Counted from the first letter of the stretch, positions 41,830-51,499 are shown. The stretch: 64,000 bases of DNA from Kordia sp. (GCA_002733415.1 NVVR01000006.1:1-64000); one strand, 5' to 3'. The notes: generated by a model not told the origin, from the sequence alone. A program made the numbers and translations.

Positions 41830-44796
41830 TTATTGGTAATCACCTACAAAATCACAATGCATGTGTGGTTTTTCTTCTTTTTTAGGAGCTTGAGTTTTTC
41901 CTCCATTGTTTTTATGATCAAGCATTAAATTAATTAATTCATTTCGCTCTTTTTTAATTTCAGTACGGAGTTTTAAATCACGGGCTAAGTCAAAATAAAC
42001 AACACCTTCAATAAGTGTTTTTTCCGCTTTTGCATATACGGATAAAGGATTGGTGTTCCATAAAACAACATCAGCATCCTTTCCAACTTTAATGCTTCCT
42101 ATTTTGTCATCCAAATGCAATAGTTTGGCAGGGTTTAAGGTTACAAATTTCCAAGCATCTTCTTCAGAGAGGTCACCATATTTTACGGCTTTTGCTGCTT
42201 CTTGGTTTAAGCGCCTGCTCATTTCGGAATCATCAGAGTTAAATGCAACGGTGATTCCTTGGTTGTGCATGATAGCCCCGTTATACGGAATAGCATCATT
42301 CACTTCATATTTGTAAGCCCACCAATCACTAAAAGTAGATCCGCCAACACCGTGTTTTTTCATTTTATCAGCCACTTTATAGCCCTCTAAAATATGTGTA
42401 AAGGTATTGATGTTAAAATTGAATTTTTCAGCAACTTTCATCAGCATATTGATTTCACTTTGCACATAAGAATGACAGGTGATAAAACGCTCCTTATTTA
42501 AAATTTCGGCTATAGTTTCTAACTCATCATCTTTTCTATAAGGAACACCACTTTTCTTTTTAGTATCATAAGCTTTGGCACGTGTAAAATAATCTATATA
42601 CACTTGCTCAACTCCCATTCGTGTTTGAGGAAAACGGGAACGACTATTCCAGTTACTTTGTTTTACATTTTCTCCTAAAGCGAATTTAATATATTTTGGA
42701 GCGTTAGGAATTAACATTTTATCAGGTGTCTCACCCCATTTTAATTTTACGAGTGCTGAACGTCCACCAATTGGATTTGCGGAACCGTGAAGGATTTGAA
42801 TGGTAGTAACTCCACCTGCAAGATTTCTGTAAATATTAATGTCGTTAGATTTTACCACATCTTCAATAGTTACTTCTGCGGAGGAGTTTTGCCCTCCTTC
42901 GTTTACAGAGGAAGTGGCAATGTGTGAATGTTCATCAATAATTCCGGAGGTTAAATGCTTTCCTGTTCCATCAATTAATGTTGCTTTTTTAGCAACAATA
43001 TTTTTCCCTATTTTTTCAATTTTCCCATTTTTAATTAAAACATCAACATTTTTAAGAATACCTTCTTTTTCATTGGTCCAAACAGTCACATTTTTAAACA
43101 AAAACGATTCTTGTTTTGGTACTGTTTTAAAACCATATGCCATATTAGGGTAGGACACTTTAACTAGGGTAGGTGTGGTGTTCTTATCCTCTTTTTTTTT
43201 GTCTTCTTTTTTGTCTTTTGGAGTTAAATATGTAGCTGTAAAGGAAGTTTCTGAACCATCAGTTAAAACAGCTTTTCCAGTAATTGTAGTTTTTCCTTTC
43301 GTGATTTTGGCAATTAGTCTGGTATATTCTTTGGTATCTTTTTCTGCAAAATGAATAGTCAACCATTGCTCTTTAAAGGTTAATTTACTAGTGAGTTTAA
43401 TGGTGTCTTTTTTTAGTTTAGATTTAAGTTTATTGGCTTTTCCAGAAATATTAAGTTTATATGTTTTTCCGTTTATTGCTAAATCATAATCACCATTAAT
43501 TTCTTTGATACTCATATTTTCAAATGAGTTTTTATGCCCCATGATCCAATGTTCATAAAGTGTAGTTTTTGAATCGAAAATATCACCAGAAGTAATCATA
43601 AAGTTTGCATAAGCTCCTTTTTTTAAACTCCCTATTTTATCTGATTTCCCTAATAATTTTGCAGGAACAGTAGTTAAAGCAGCAAGTGCAGCTTCTTTAT
43701 TCAATCCGTATTTAATAGCTTTCTGAAGATTTGTTTTAAAATCAGAAACCGATTTTAATTGATGTGTAGTTAAGGTAAATGGAATTTCATTTGCTGTAAA
43801 AACACTTGGGTTAGTAGGGGCAAGGTTCCAATGCTTCATGTCTTTCAAAGAAATTTTTGATGCTTGAAATGGATTTTCTACATCATAGGCTTTTGGGAAA
43901 TTTAATGGTAGTATATAAGTAGTATTAGTTTGTTTAATGTTTTTAATACGTTGGTATTCATCACCACCGCCAACAATAATATAATTTACACCAAATTCAT
44001 CGCCGAGTTTATCTATACGCAAATCGTTTAACCAATTTCCTGCTTTAAAAATTTGTAATCTATTTTTATTCGCAATAAATGCTTCTAAAGCCAAGTCAGT
44101 AGTTTCTATGTTTCCTTTTTTATACCAATTAGCATCGTGGTGTACCTGACGTATTAAAGCCATACTCCCCATTATGGAGCTTGGGTAGGATTGTTTTGAT
44201 AATTTACTTTTATCAAAAGAAAAGTATTGAGCGGATTTTTCTTCAAGAACTTGAGTAGCCGTATTTCCATTTTGATCTAATACAACTAAAGTCCCTGTTC
44301 CGCTTATAATAGCATCTTGTACATGAGTGTTTACAATACCGAAGCCTACTTTTAATAATTCCTTTGCTTTTTTATTATCATATTTGAAAGAATTAAAAGA
44401 ATTGGTTTCTGGCCTAATATGATCATTCCAATAGTATCCTTTTCTATTCGCGTCATATTGCGGGGATTTCTGATGAGGTATTGCTTTAGGTTTATCAAGG
44501 CCAAAATTACTGTAAAGATCAATAAAAGAGGGGTAAATACTTTTTCCTGATAAATCAATGGTTTGCGTATTATTAGGAACTTTGAGGTCAACCCCAACGG
44601 AAACAATTTTATTGTTTTTAATAAGTAAAGTAGCTCCTTCTAAAACTTGTGAAGGATTTATATGTATTGTAGCATTAATAAAAGCAATAGTTGTATGTTT
44701 TGGTGTTTTTACCCCATTTGTTTTAGGGTGATATTCTTGAGAGAAAGTGAGGTTTATTATAAAAAACAGGACTATACTAAACTTGAAATTGTTCAT
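41830..44796 (-). CDS. Exported double-domain amidohydrolase
   Basis: A 988-residue protein with signal peptide (MNNFKFSIVLFFIINLTFSQ). Two amidohydrolase domains are in tandem. The first (about residues 30-430) reads KSIYPSFIDLYSNFGLDKPK where HxH should stand. A small beta domain lies at about 430-540 and a Lys-rich linker at about 545-560 (KDKKEDKKKEDKN). The second domain (about 565-970) has an intact metal motif, GIIDEHSHIATSSVNEG, plus AGGVTTIQILHGSANPIGG, FITCHSYVQSE, VAFNSDDSEMSRRL and ALTLNPA-type endings (FVTLNPAKLLHLDD). Peptide or cyclic-amide hydrolysis in the periplasm is likely; the substrate is unknown. Confidence 0.9.
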   Translation of the reverse strand: MNNFKFSIVLFFIINLTFSQEYHPKTNGVKTPKHTTIAFINATIHINPSQVLEGATLLIKNNKIVSVGVDLKVPNNTQTIDLSGKSIYPSFIDLYSNFGLDKPKAIPHQKSPQYDANRKGYYWNDHIRPETNSFNSFKYDNKKAKELLKVGFGIVNTHVQDAIISGTGTLVVLDQNGNTATQVLEEKSAQYFSFDKSKLSKQSYPSSIMGSMALIRQVHHDANWYKKGNIETTDLALEAFIANKNRLQIFKAGNWLNDLRIDKLGDEFGVNYIIVGGGDEYQRIKNIKQTNTTYILPLNFPKAYDVENPFQASKISLKDMKHWNLAPTNPSVFTANEIPFTLTTHQLKSVSDFKTNLQKAIKYGLNKEAALAALTTVPAKLLGKSDKIGSLKKGAYANFMITSGDIFDSKTTLYEHWIMGHKNSFENMSIKEINGDYDLAINGKTYKLNISGKANKLKSKLKKDTIKLTSKLTFKEQWLTIHFAEKDTKEYTRLIAKITKGKTTITGKAVLTDGSETSFTATYLTPKDKKEDKKKEDKNTTPTLVKVSYPNMAYGFKTVPKQESFLFKNVTVWTNEKEGILKNVDVLIKNGKIEKIGKNIVAKKATLIDGTGKHLTSGIIDEHSHIATSSVNEGGQNSSAEVTIEDVVKSNDINIYRNLAGGVTTIQILHGSANPIGGRSALVKLKWGETPDKMLIPNAPKYIKFALGENVKQSNWNSRSRFPQTRMGVEQVYIDYFTRAKAYDTKKKSGVPYRKDDELETIAEILNKERFITCHSYVQSEINMLMKVAEKFNFNINTFTHILEGYKVADKMKKHGVGGSTFSDWWAYKYEVNDAIPYNGAIMHNQGITVAFNSDDSEMSRRLNQEAAKAVKYGDLSEEDAWKFVTLNPAKLLHLDDKIGSIKVGKDADVVLWNTNPLSVYAKAEKTLIEGVVYFDLARDLKLRTEIKKERNELINLMLDHKNNGGKTQAPKKEEKPHMHCDFVGDYQ

Positions 44797-44906
44797 TTTT
44801 AATGATTGATTTTAGAACCTTAAATATATGTAAATAGGTTGGGAATAAAATGTTTTATGATTTCTTTAACGTTTTGTTTTAAATTATTTTTCAAATCTAA
44901 TCTCTT

Positions 44907-45977
44907 TCATGGTGAGTTTTCTTTTAGTTCATAATTAACAATCAAGGCAACAACGTAGCTATAACTTTTAATTCCTTTTTGCTGGTTATTACTTTTTAAG
45001 AATACATCATATCCATACTTTAATACTATTTCCATTGGGTTTTGATAGCTACTCCAGAAATTCTGACTTTCTTGAAAATCTTTTCGGACACCTAAGTTTA
45101 GTTTCTGAAGTAAATATTCATATTTATTTTCATCTCTTCTATAAACCTCCCTCAAGCAATAACGCACAGCAAACGTTGCTCCAGCATAATTAAAATAAAC
45201 ATCAGGATTTTCTTTGCAAGCTAAGTAACCAATAAAGTTGGTTTCGTTTTCAGCCGCATACCCAATTTGATGTGCTTCTTCATGACAACTCACCAGCGGA
45301 AAATGATATTTCGGAATTAAGTAATTTACTTGAGCTTCATTAGTAAATGGATTCAAATAACCACTGTAACCAGAATAGGTAAGCGGTACCGACCATATCG
45401 ATTTTTTAATACTTCTTGGCTGGTAATTTAAATTTGGATATTGGTGTTGAAGTTGTGTGTAGCCATTAATAGTTTTGTCAAATATTTGGGGTCTGCTATA
45501 CGGAATTACAGCTTTAACACTATCGCTAGGAGCAATTTTTAAATGAATACTATTTACATTAGTGATGAGGTTTTCGGTTACTTTCATCAACTGTTCTGTG
45601 GTGTATTCGGCCTCTAATACTAATGTTTTATGTAAGGGATTTCTATAATAGTTCATTCCCCATAACATATGAAAAGCGAAATAAAGTACTGATAGGAATG
45701 CAAATATTGTAGTGAATGTTTCTTTTGGATTCTTATAAAATAATCGCCTGTTTTTAAAAACCCATCTTATAATAAATACATTTAAACAAGCATAGAATAA
45801 GTCACCTACAGAAAAAGGAATCCATCCAAGTATGTAACGCAAGGTTTTTGAAATTATAGGGTATATCCCGTTGCTATAGTAGTTTTCTATAAAATCAGGG
45901 TAATGAGCTAAAATCTTAATTAACAATACCTGTATAGGGAATAGTACTGCTAAAAGTGTTTTTTTGTTTTTAAACAT
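44907..45977 (-). CDS. DUF3810 family membrane protein, possible metallopeptidase
   Basis: A 356-residue protein with N-terminal hydrophobic segments (TLLAVLFPIQVLLIKILA, FSVGDLFYACLNVFIIRWVF, TTIFAFLSVLYFAFHMLWGM) and a large extracytoplasmic domain. That domain has the DUF3810 signature YLIPKYHFPLVSCHEEAHQIGYAAENETNFIGYLAC. HEEAHQ resembles HExxH zincin motifs, and the ENETNF segment about ten residues on could give a third ligand, so peptidase activity is plausible but unproven. It is separated from the amidohydrolase by 110 bases on the same strand and divergent from pepD. Confidence 0.85.
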   Translation of the reverse strand: MFKNKKTLLAVLFPIQVLLIKILAHYPDFIENYYSNGIYPIISKTLRYILGWIPFSVGDLFYACLNVFIIRWVFKNRRLFYKNPKETFTTIFAFLSVLYFAFHMLWGMNYYRNPLHKTLVLEAEYTTEQLMKVTENLITNVNSIHLKIAPSDSVKAVIPYSRPQIFDKTINGYTQLQHQYPNLNYQPRSIKKSIWSVPLTYSGYSGYLNPFTNEAQVNYLIPKYHFPLVSCHEEAHQIGYAAENETNFIGYLACKENPDVYFNYAGATFAVRYCLREVYRRDENKYEYLLQKLNLGVRKDFQESQNFWSSYQNPMEIVLKYGYDVFLKSNNQQKGIKSYSYVVALIVNYELKENSP

Positions 45978-46087
45978 ATTGTTTTTATCCTAGGCTTATC
46001 AATGAGATAGAATTGGAGTATAAATGTACTATTATTATTTGAGATGAGTTAGGACCCGATAGTTATCGGGAACTGAACAAAACTCCC

Positions 46088-46095
46088 TATCTTTG
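46088..46095 (+). promoter_or_regulatory. -7 element of the pepD promoter
   Basis: TATCTTTG followed by GCGCA, 22 bases before the pepD ATG. A palindrome CCCGATAGTTATCGGG (46054-46069) lies where the -33 region would be and may be an operator or a small repeat. Confidence 0.5.
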
Positions 46096-46117
46096 GCGCA
46101 TATAAAAACAGGATATA

Positions 46118-47578
46118 ATGAATCAAGAAATAAGAGAGTTAGAACCAAAGGTTTTATGGAATAAATTTGCCGATTTAAATGCAGTACCTCGTCCGTCTAA
46201 AAAGGAAGAGCAAGTAATTGCTTTTATGAAAAAATTTGGTGTTGATTTAGGACTAGAGACTATAGTAGATGCTGTTGGAAATGTAATTGTAAGAAAACCA
46301 GCTACTCCAGGTATGGAAGATAGAAAAATGGTGGTTTTACAATCGCATTTAGATATGGTACATCAAAAAAATGCAGATGTTAACTTTGATTTTGATACTC
46401 AAGGGATAGAAATGTATGTTGATGGTGACTGGGTTCGTGCTAAAGGGACTACTCTTGGAGCGGATAATGGTTTAGGAGTTGCTACAATTATGGCTGTTTT
46501 AGAATCTACAACAATACAGCATCCTGCATTGGAAGCATTGTTTACTATTGATGAAGAAACTGGAATGGGCGGAGCTTTTGGTTTAGTAGGAGGATTGCTG
46601 AAAGGTGATATTCTTTTAAATTTAGATACTGAAGAAGATGATGAAATTGGTGTAGGTTGTGCAGGTGGTATTGATGTTACTGCTACTAAAACATATACTG
46701 AAGAAACAATACCTGAGGGAACTGTAGGGTATACAATTGAAATAAAAGGATTAAATGGGGGGCATTCAGGAATGGATATCATCAAAGGTTTAGGGAATGC
46801 AAATGTATTCATGAACCGTTTGTTATTTAAAGGATATGAAAAATACGGGTTACGTGTTTCATCTATAAAAGGAGGAAGTTTGCGAAATGCAATTCCAAGA
46901 GAAAGTTTTGCTACACTAGTAGTAGATGAGGTTCACTCGGCGTCTTTTGAAAAAGAATTAGCTATTGAGGTTGCTCGCATTAAAGCAGAATTTGCAAGTT
47001 TAGAAGCTGACTTAGAAATTAATATTACTGCTAGCTCATTACCAGAAAAAGTAATGGAGATTGGCGCTCAAGAAACTGCAATCAAATCAATTTATGCTGC
47101 TTTAAACGGAGTGCACAGAATGAGTCCGGACATTGAAGGGTTAGTTGAGACATCTAATAACATCGCAATAATCAGTATTGCTGATGGTGAAGCTACAGTA
47201 ATGTGTTTGACACGTTCATCGGTTGATTCTAATAAAGATGATTTAGCAAATAAGCTTACATCTTGTTTTGAATTAGGTGGTTTTGAAGTTGAATTGTCAG
47301 GGTCTTATCCAGGTTGGACTCCTAATATGGATTCTTCAATTGTAAAGTTAACTGCTGAAATTTATAAAAAAATTAACGGAGAAGAAGCTAATGTAGCTGC
47401 TTGTCACGCAGGGTTAGAATGTGGTATTTTAGGAACTCATTACCCAGAAATGGAAATGGTTTCTTTTGGACCAACTATTAAAGGAGCGCATTCTCCTGAT
47501 GAGAGAGCTTGTATTTCTTCTTCACAGAAATACTGGGATTTCTTTTTAGAGGTTTTAAAAGAAACTCCTAAGAAATAG
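46118..47578 (+). CDS. pepD: Aminoacyl-histidine dipeptidase (M20 family)
   Basis: Cytosolic zinc dipeptidase that splits Xaa-His and other dipeptides. The 486-residue protein has VVLQSHLDMVHQK (first zinc His and general Asp), KGTTLGADNGLGVA (bridging Asp), LFTIDEETGMGGAFGL (catalytic Glu and zinc Glu), EDDEIGVGCAGG, GLNGGHSGMDI (dimer domain) and MEMVSFGPTIKGAHSPDER (last zinc His). All ligands look intact and length is typical of PepD. It is monocistronic with its own promoter and terminator. Confidence 0.95.
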   Translation: MNQEIRELEPKVLWNKFADLNAVPRPSKKEEQVIAFMKKFGVDLGLETIVDAVGNVIVRKPATPGMEDRKMVVLQSHLDMVHQKNADVNFDFDTQGIEMYVDGDWVRAKGTTLGADNGLGVATIMAVLESTTIQHPALEALFTIDEETGMGGAFGLVGGLLKGDILLNLDTEEDDEIGVGCAGGIDVTATKTYTEETIPEGTVGYTIEIKGLNGGHSGMDIIKGLGNANVFMNRLLFKGYEKYGLRVSSIKGGSLRNAIPRESFATLVVDEVHSASFEKELAIEVARIKAEFASLEADLEINITASSLPEKVMEIGAQETAIKSIYAALNGVHRMSPDIEGLVETSNNIAIISIADGEATVMCLTRSSVDSNKDDLANKLTSCFELGGFEVELSGSYPGWTPNMDSSIVKLTAEIYKKINGEEANVAACHAGLECGILGTHYPEMEMVSFGPTIKGAHSPDERACISSSQKYWDFFLEVLKETPKK

Positions 47579-47602
47579 GAAACTGAGTTTGATCTAATAA
47601 TA

Positions 47603-47633
47603 AAAAAGCCTCGAAGTAATTTGAGGCTTTTTT
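47603..47633 (+). terminator. Intrinsic terminator after pepD
   Basis: AAAAAAGCCTC pairs with GAGGCTTTTTT across GAAGTAATTT. Confidence 0.9.
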
Positions 47634-47703
47634 ATGCATAATATTGAATTTTAAAATGTCACTTTGAGGTAAAGGTTGAAGTTGAGATGATTAAGGTATC
47701 ACA

Positions 47704-47769
47704 TCACTTCGAGTAAAGTTATTTGAAATGTAATGGAAAATAATTTTGTATCGAGAAGTGTCAGTTCTC
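47704..47769 (+). repeat. GTATCGAG repeat, partial copy after pepD
   Basis: TCACTTCGAGTAAAGTTATTTGAAATG and TAATTTTGTATCGAGAAGTG match the right half (reverse strand) of the 39351-39472 element. A tip GAGAA...TTCTC follows. The rest of the other arm is missing or degenerate. Confidence 0.7.
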
Positions 47770-47810
47770 CCTCCTATCAAGTTGAGAGCAGGCTAATTTT
47801 TATTCCGTTT

Positions 47811-47858
47811 CATCACATAAAAAATGCCACTCATTTGAGTGGCATTTTTTATGTGATG
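47811..47858 (-). terminator. Terminator of the peptidyl-prolyl isomerase operon
   Basis: A 23-base perfect stem: CATCACATAAAAAATGCCAC and TCA pair with the reverse complement on the other side of TT. On the minus strand it ends in a T run. It starts inside or just past the gene's stop region (stop 47867-47869). Confidence 0.88.
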
Positions 47859-47866
47859 TTTTTTAT

Positions 47867-48871
47867 TTATTTGCCTACTTTTACAAGCTCAACATCAAAA
47901 ATCAAGATTGCATTTGGAGGAATAACACGACCAGAACCTCTTTCACCATATCCTAAATATGAAGGGATTATTAAACGTGCTTTTTCACCTTCTTTTAATA
48001 ACATAATTCCTTCATCCCAACCTGGAATAACTCTTCCTGTTCCAATAGGGAAAGAAATAGGTTTACCTCTGTCTACAGAAGAGTCAAATTTAGTTCCATC
48101 TAATAAAGTACCTGTATAGTGTACTTGAATATTATCACCTCTTTTTGCTTTTTTACCCTCTGCATTTGTTTGAGTAATTTTATAACGTAATCCTGTTGCT
48201 GTTTTTTCAAAACCTTTTGAAACTTCGTCAATAGATTTATTCATTTCAGCTTTCGCTTTTTCTTGTACTTCTTTTTCAGCAGCAAAATGACCGTTGAATA
48301 ATTTAGCAGCGTCAAATTTCTTTGCAGCATTTCCTTTTCTGATGATTTTTACTGATTGAATAGTGTCATTTCCAGCAATTGTATTAACAATATCTAGTCC
48401 AACAACTACATGTCCGAAAACAGAATGCTTGTTGTTTAGGTGTGGAGTAGCTTTATGAGTAATGAAAAACTGACTTCCGTTAGTTTTTGGTCCAGCATTA
48501 GCCATTGATAAAATACCTGGTTTGTCATGAACTAAACTAGGGTCAAATTCATCTTTAAATTTATATCCAGGATCTCCAGATCCGGTACCTAAAGGACAAC
48601 CACCTTGAATCATGAAATCAGCAATAACTCTATGGAATTTTAATCCATCGTAATACATTTTACCTTTATAGTTGTCAGAAACCATTGTGTTTGTTCCTTC
48701 AGCTAAAGAAATAAAGTTGGCAACAGTAATAGGTGTTTTTTCAAATTCTAAAGTACAAACAATTGTTCCTTTGTTTGTTGTAAATTCAGCGTACATTCCA
48801 TCTCCTAAATCAGGATATTGTTGGTTGCAAGCAGTAGCTGCAAAAAATAATGATAAAAATAGTAATTTCAT
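47867..48871 (-). CDS. Cyclophilin-FKBP fusion peptidyl-prolyl isomerase lipoprotein
   Basis: A 334-residue lipoprotein (signal ending FFAATAC) with two isomerase domains. Residues about 27-180 are a cyclophilin ([50 protein letters not shown]). A helical linker of about 50 residues leads to an FKBP domain at about 240-334 ([58 protein letters not shown]). It should assist folding of exported proteins in the periplasm. It is directly downstream of gldI (8-base gap), itself an FKBP, so two secretory-folding helpers are co-expressed in the gliding/secretion locus. Confidence 0.93.
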   Translation of the reverse strand: MKLLFLSLFFAATACNQQYPDLGDGMYAEFTTNKGTIVCTLEFEKTPITVANFISLAEGTNTMVSDNYKGKMYYDGLKFHRVIADFMIQGGCPLGTGSGDPGYKFKDEFDPSLVHDKPGILSMANAGPKTNGSQFFITHKATPHLNNKHSVFGHVVVGLDIVNTIAGNDTIQSVKIIRKGNAAKKFDAAKLFNGHFAAEKEVQEKAKAEMNKSIDEVSKGFEKTATGLRYKITQTNAEGKKAKRGDNIQVHYTGTLLDGTKFDSSVDRGKPISFPIGTGRVIPGWDEGIMLLKEGEKARLIIPSYLGYGERGSGRVIPPNAILIFDVELVKVGK

Positions 48872-48879
48872 GATATTGA

Positions 48880-49443
48880 TTATTTATTTAGTGTTCTGTT
48901 TAATGATTCTTTGGTTACAAGATCTTTTAGTGTTACGGTACATATAATAGGCAGATTAGCATTTATTTTTTTGCCATCACCTCTGTATCCGTAAGCCAAT
49001 TGTGAAGGAAAAATAAATTTCATCTCTTCACCAATCTTTATTAGTTTCAATCCTTGACGAAAACCTTCAATGACTTTACTTTCTTGGTCGATATAATATG
49101 ATTTATCCCCAATTTCGGTAGTAGTATAAACGGTGTTGTTGTGTATGTCAGAAACAGAATAGGTATACAGTAATCCGTCCCCATAGCGAGGTCTGTAGGT
49201 ATTGATAGAGTCTTTTTTGATATAACAATATTTAAATCCTTTATTAGAATTTAGATACGTATTAGTTGAATCATTCTTTATATACAATGTAATGGCATCA
49301 TTTTCTAATTGTAGAATTTTTTTAGTACGCTCAATAGAATTTTGCATTGAAATACCAGACTTTACAGTAATTGGTTTTCTAGGTAGGGGTTCTTTACAAG
49401 CTATAATACTTAAAAATAATAATAATAGGGGTAGGTATCTCAT
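48880..49443 (-). CDS. gldI: Gliding motility-associated peptidyl-prolyl isomerase GldI
   Basis: A 187-residue lipoprotein (signal ending LLFLSIIAC) with an FKBP-type domain in the C-terminal half: [55 protein letters not shown]. The N-terminal part ([26 protein letters not shown]) is the GldI-specific helix. In gliding flavobacteria GldI is needed for motility and probably for folding T9SS components. The gene overlaps nrnA by one base, the arrangement I recall for gldI in this family. It supports the presence of a T9SS in this organism. Confidence 0.93.
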   Translation of the reverse strand: MRYLPLLLLFLSIIACKEPLPRKPITVKSGISMQNSIERTKKILQLENDAITLYIKNDSTNTYLNSNKGFKYCYIKKDSINTYRPRYGDGLLYTYSVSDIHNNTVYTTTEIGDKSYYIDQESKVIEGFRQGLKLIKIGEEMKFIFPSQLAYGYRGDGKKINANLPIICTVTLKDLVTKESLNRTLNK

Positions 49444-50456
49444 TAACTTAGCTCTTTTTTATAGTCTGGTAAGATACTAATAAATTTATCAAGAGTTTCT
49501 TTTAGTGAAAGGGTACTGGCTCCACCTGCCGCATTTGTGTGTCCGCCACCATTAAAATGTGCTCTAGAGAATTCATTTACAGAAAAGTCGCCTTTTGATC
49601 GAAGTGAAATTTTAATAAGGCCACTGTTTTGATCCTCTTTAAAAATAGCCGCTAATTTTATTCCTTGTAATGATAAAGCATAGTTAACAACACCTTCGGT
49701 ATCTCCTTTTTGAGCATTAAAATCATTTTGTTCTTCTGCTGATAAGCTGATATAGGCAGTATTTAATTCAGGAATAACTTTAAGGTTAGTTAATGACTTT
49801 CCTAAAAGTTGTAGTCTGTTATATGAGTTACTATCATATACATTCTGATGAATTTTTGCGTTATCAATACCAAGATCTATCAAATTAGCAATAACCCTGT
49901 GTGTTGTGCTAGTTGTGGATCGGAACCTGAATGAACCAGTATCAGTCATTATTCCTGTGTAAATACAATTTGCGATATCAGTATCTATAGTATTGATATC
50001 TCCTAAAGCATCAATAAAATGATACACCATTTGACAAGTAGAACATATAGTGGTGTCAGAATATGTTACTTCAGCATAATCATCAGGTTGTTGATGATGG
50101 TCTATCATAATAAATTTTGCAGAAGCGTTACTTAATACTTCCAGCATATCACCAGTTCGGTGTAAGGCATTGAAATCTAAAGTAAAAATTAAATCGGCTT
50201 TATTAATTATGGTCTTAGCAGCTTCTTTATCTGCATCATATAATATAATGTGTTCACTTTCTGGCAACCATTTTAAGAAAAAAGGAAAATCATCAGGAAC
50301 AATTACTGTTACACTTTTACCTTGTTTTTTTAAATATAAGTATAAGGCTAATGATGATCCTATAGCATCTCCATCAGGCCCTTTATGACAAGTAATTACA
50401 ATGTTTTGAGACGATTGTAATAAAGTCTTCGTTTTTTTTATATCTTTTACCTCCAT
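49443..50456 (-). CDS. nrnA: DHH/DHHA1 phosphoesterase NrnA-type (nanoRNase/pAp phosphatase)
   Basis: A 337-residue enzyme that degrades very short RNA oligos and removes the 3'-phosphate of pAp. I start at ATG 50456 (MEVKDIKKTKTLL); the frame extends further but only through a hydrophobic leader unlike family members. Motifs are ITCHKGPDGDAIGSSLAL (metal His/Asp), LIFTLDFNALHRTG, IMIDHHQQPDDYAE (DHH), GIMTDTGSFRFRST, and the DHHA1 end FSRAHFNGGGHTNAAGG. All metal ligands are present. It is translationally coupled to gldI downstream. Confidence 0.93.
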   Translation of the reverse strand: MEVKDIKKTKTLLQSSQNIVITCHKGPDGDAIGSSLALYLYLKKQGKSVTVIVPDDFPFFLKWLPESEHIILYDADKEAAKTIINKADLIFTLDFNALHRTGDMLEVLSNASAKFIMIDHHQQPDDYAEVTYSDTTICSTCQMVYHFIDALGDINTIDTDIANCIYTGIMTDTGSFRFRSTTSTTHRVIANLIDLGIDNAKIHQNVYDSNSYNRLQLLGKSLTNLKVIPELNTAYISLSAEEQNDFNAQKGDTEGVVNYALSLQGIKLAAIFKEDQNSGLIKISLRSKGDFSVNEFSRAHFNGGGHTNAAGGASTLSLKETLDKFISILPDYKKELS

Positions 50457-50578
50457 AATTAGTGCGAATATAAGTATTCGAAAAAAATTATGGCACAATT
50501 TATGCCTTAAATGCTACAATGAAGGGTGTGTTTTTGATATTTTCTTAACAAATGCATATGATGTTGTGTTGGAATTAT

Positions 50579-50586
50579 TACTTTCG
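50579..50586 (+). promoter_or_regulatory. -7 element of the SUMF1-like gene
   Basis: TACTTTCG followed by CACCGAATTAAA, near-identical to the ndk promoter box at 51568-51575 and its downstream sequence. 36 bases before the ATG. Confidence 0.5.
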
Positions 50587-50621
50587 CACCGAATTAAACA
50601 AAACCTTTAAAATAATTCAAA

Positions 50622-51473
50622 ATGAAAAACAATTACATTTTAAAAACTATTCTATTAACGATAGTATCGGTTTCTTTGTCTTTTGCACAAGGGAATGATC
50701 ATGCTTGGCCAGAAATGGCAAAGGTAGAATCTGGAACTTTTATGTTTGGTGCAAATAAAAAAGACATGCAAGCAGAGAAGGATGAAAAGCCAAACCGTAA
50801 AGTTTCTGTTAAGGAATTTTATATGAGTAAATTCGAAGTTACCGTTTGGGAATGGAAAGAATATACAAAAGCAAATAAGTTGAAAATGCCTAAAGTACAA
50901 GCTTGGGGATGGAATAATGATTTTCCTATTACTAACGTAACTTGGGAGCAAGCAGTTGAATTTTGCAACTGGTTAAGTGTGAAGCAAGGATATAACAAAG
51001 CATATTCTAAAGTTGGACCACGTTATGTGTGTGACTTTGAGTCTAACGGATTCAGATTGCCAACTGAAGCAGAATGGGAGTTTGCTGCACATGGTGGAAG
51101 AAAAGGAAAAGGATACAAATATGTTGGGGCTAACGATTTAGAGTTAACTTCATGGAACGTAACTAATAGTGAGGCTAGACCACATGCTTACGGATCTAAA
51201 TACGCTAATGAATTAGGTATTTTTGATATGAATGGTAACGTATGGGAATGGTGTTGGGATTTTTATGATGTAAACCACAATAAAGCTGTGAAGAACGGAA
51301 TGGTTCAAGATGCTAATAACAGAGGACCAAGAAGAGGAGAAAAGCGTATTGTAAAAGGAGGGTCATGGGATAGTAAGTCATCTTTCTGTAGAATTACAAA
51401 CAAAGTTTCTACTTTACCAGGTAATACATATGAGTTTTACGGAATGCGTTTAGTGCAAACAAAACGTTTCTAG
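50622..51473 (+). CDS. Exported SUMF1/formylglycine-generating-enzyme-like protein, probably non-catalytic
   Basis: A 283-residue protein with signal peptide (...LLTIVSVSLSFAQ) and one SUMF1-fold domain: VESGTFMFGANKKD, FYMSKFEVTVWEWKEY, FPITNVTWEQAVEFCNWLS, FRLPTEAEWEFAAHGG, GIFDMNGNVWEWCWDFYD and RIVKGGSWDSKSSFCRIT. Formylglycine-generating enzymes use a Cys pair in the last segment; here only the second Cys is present. The first position is Asp or Ser, so oxidase activity is unlikely. GldJ and GldK of the gliding machinery belong to the same fold, and gldI is close by. This protein lacks their lipobox and is shorter, so I do not call it a Gld protein. Confidence 0.85.
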   Translation: MKNNYILKTILLTIVSVSLSFAQGNDHAWPEMAKVESGTFMFGANKKDMQAEKDEKPNRKVSVKEFYMSKFEVTVWEWKEYTKANKLKMPKVQAWGWNNDFPITNVTWEQAVEFCNWLSVKQGYNKAYSKVGPRYVCDFESNGFRLPTEAEWEFAAHGGRKGKGYKYVGANDLELTSWNVTNSEARPHAYGSKYANELGIFDMNGNVWEWCWDFYDVNHNKAVKNGMVQDANNRGPRRGEKRIVKGGSWDSKSSFCRITNKVSTLPGNTYEFYGMRLVQTKRF

Positions 51474-51499
51474 TAATCACATATTTATAAGAAATAATT

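Noticed and set aside
47733..48119. Plus-strand open frame over the pepD/isomerase gap
   Set aside because: It starts inside a repeat, runs through a terminator palindrome and then antisense to the FKBP domain.
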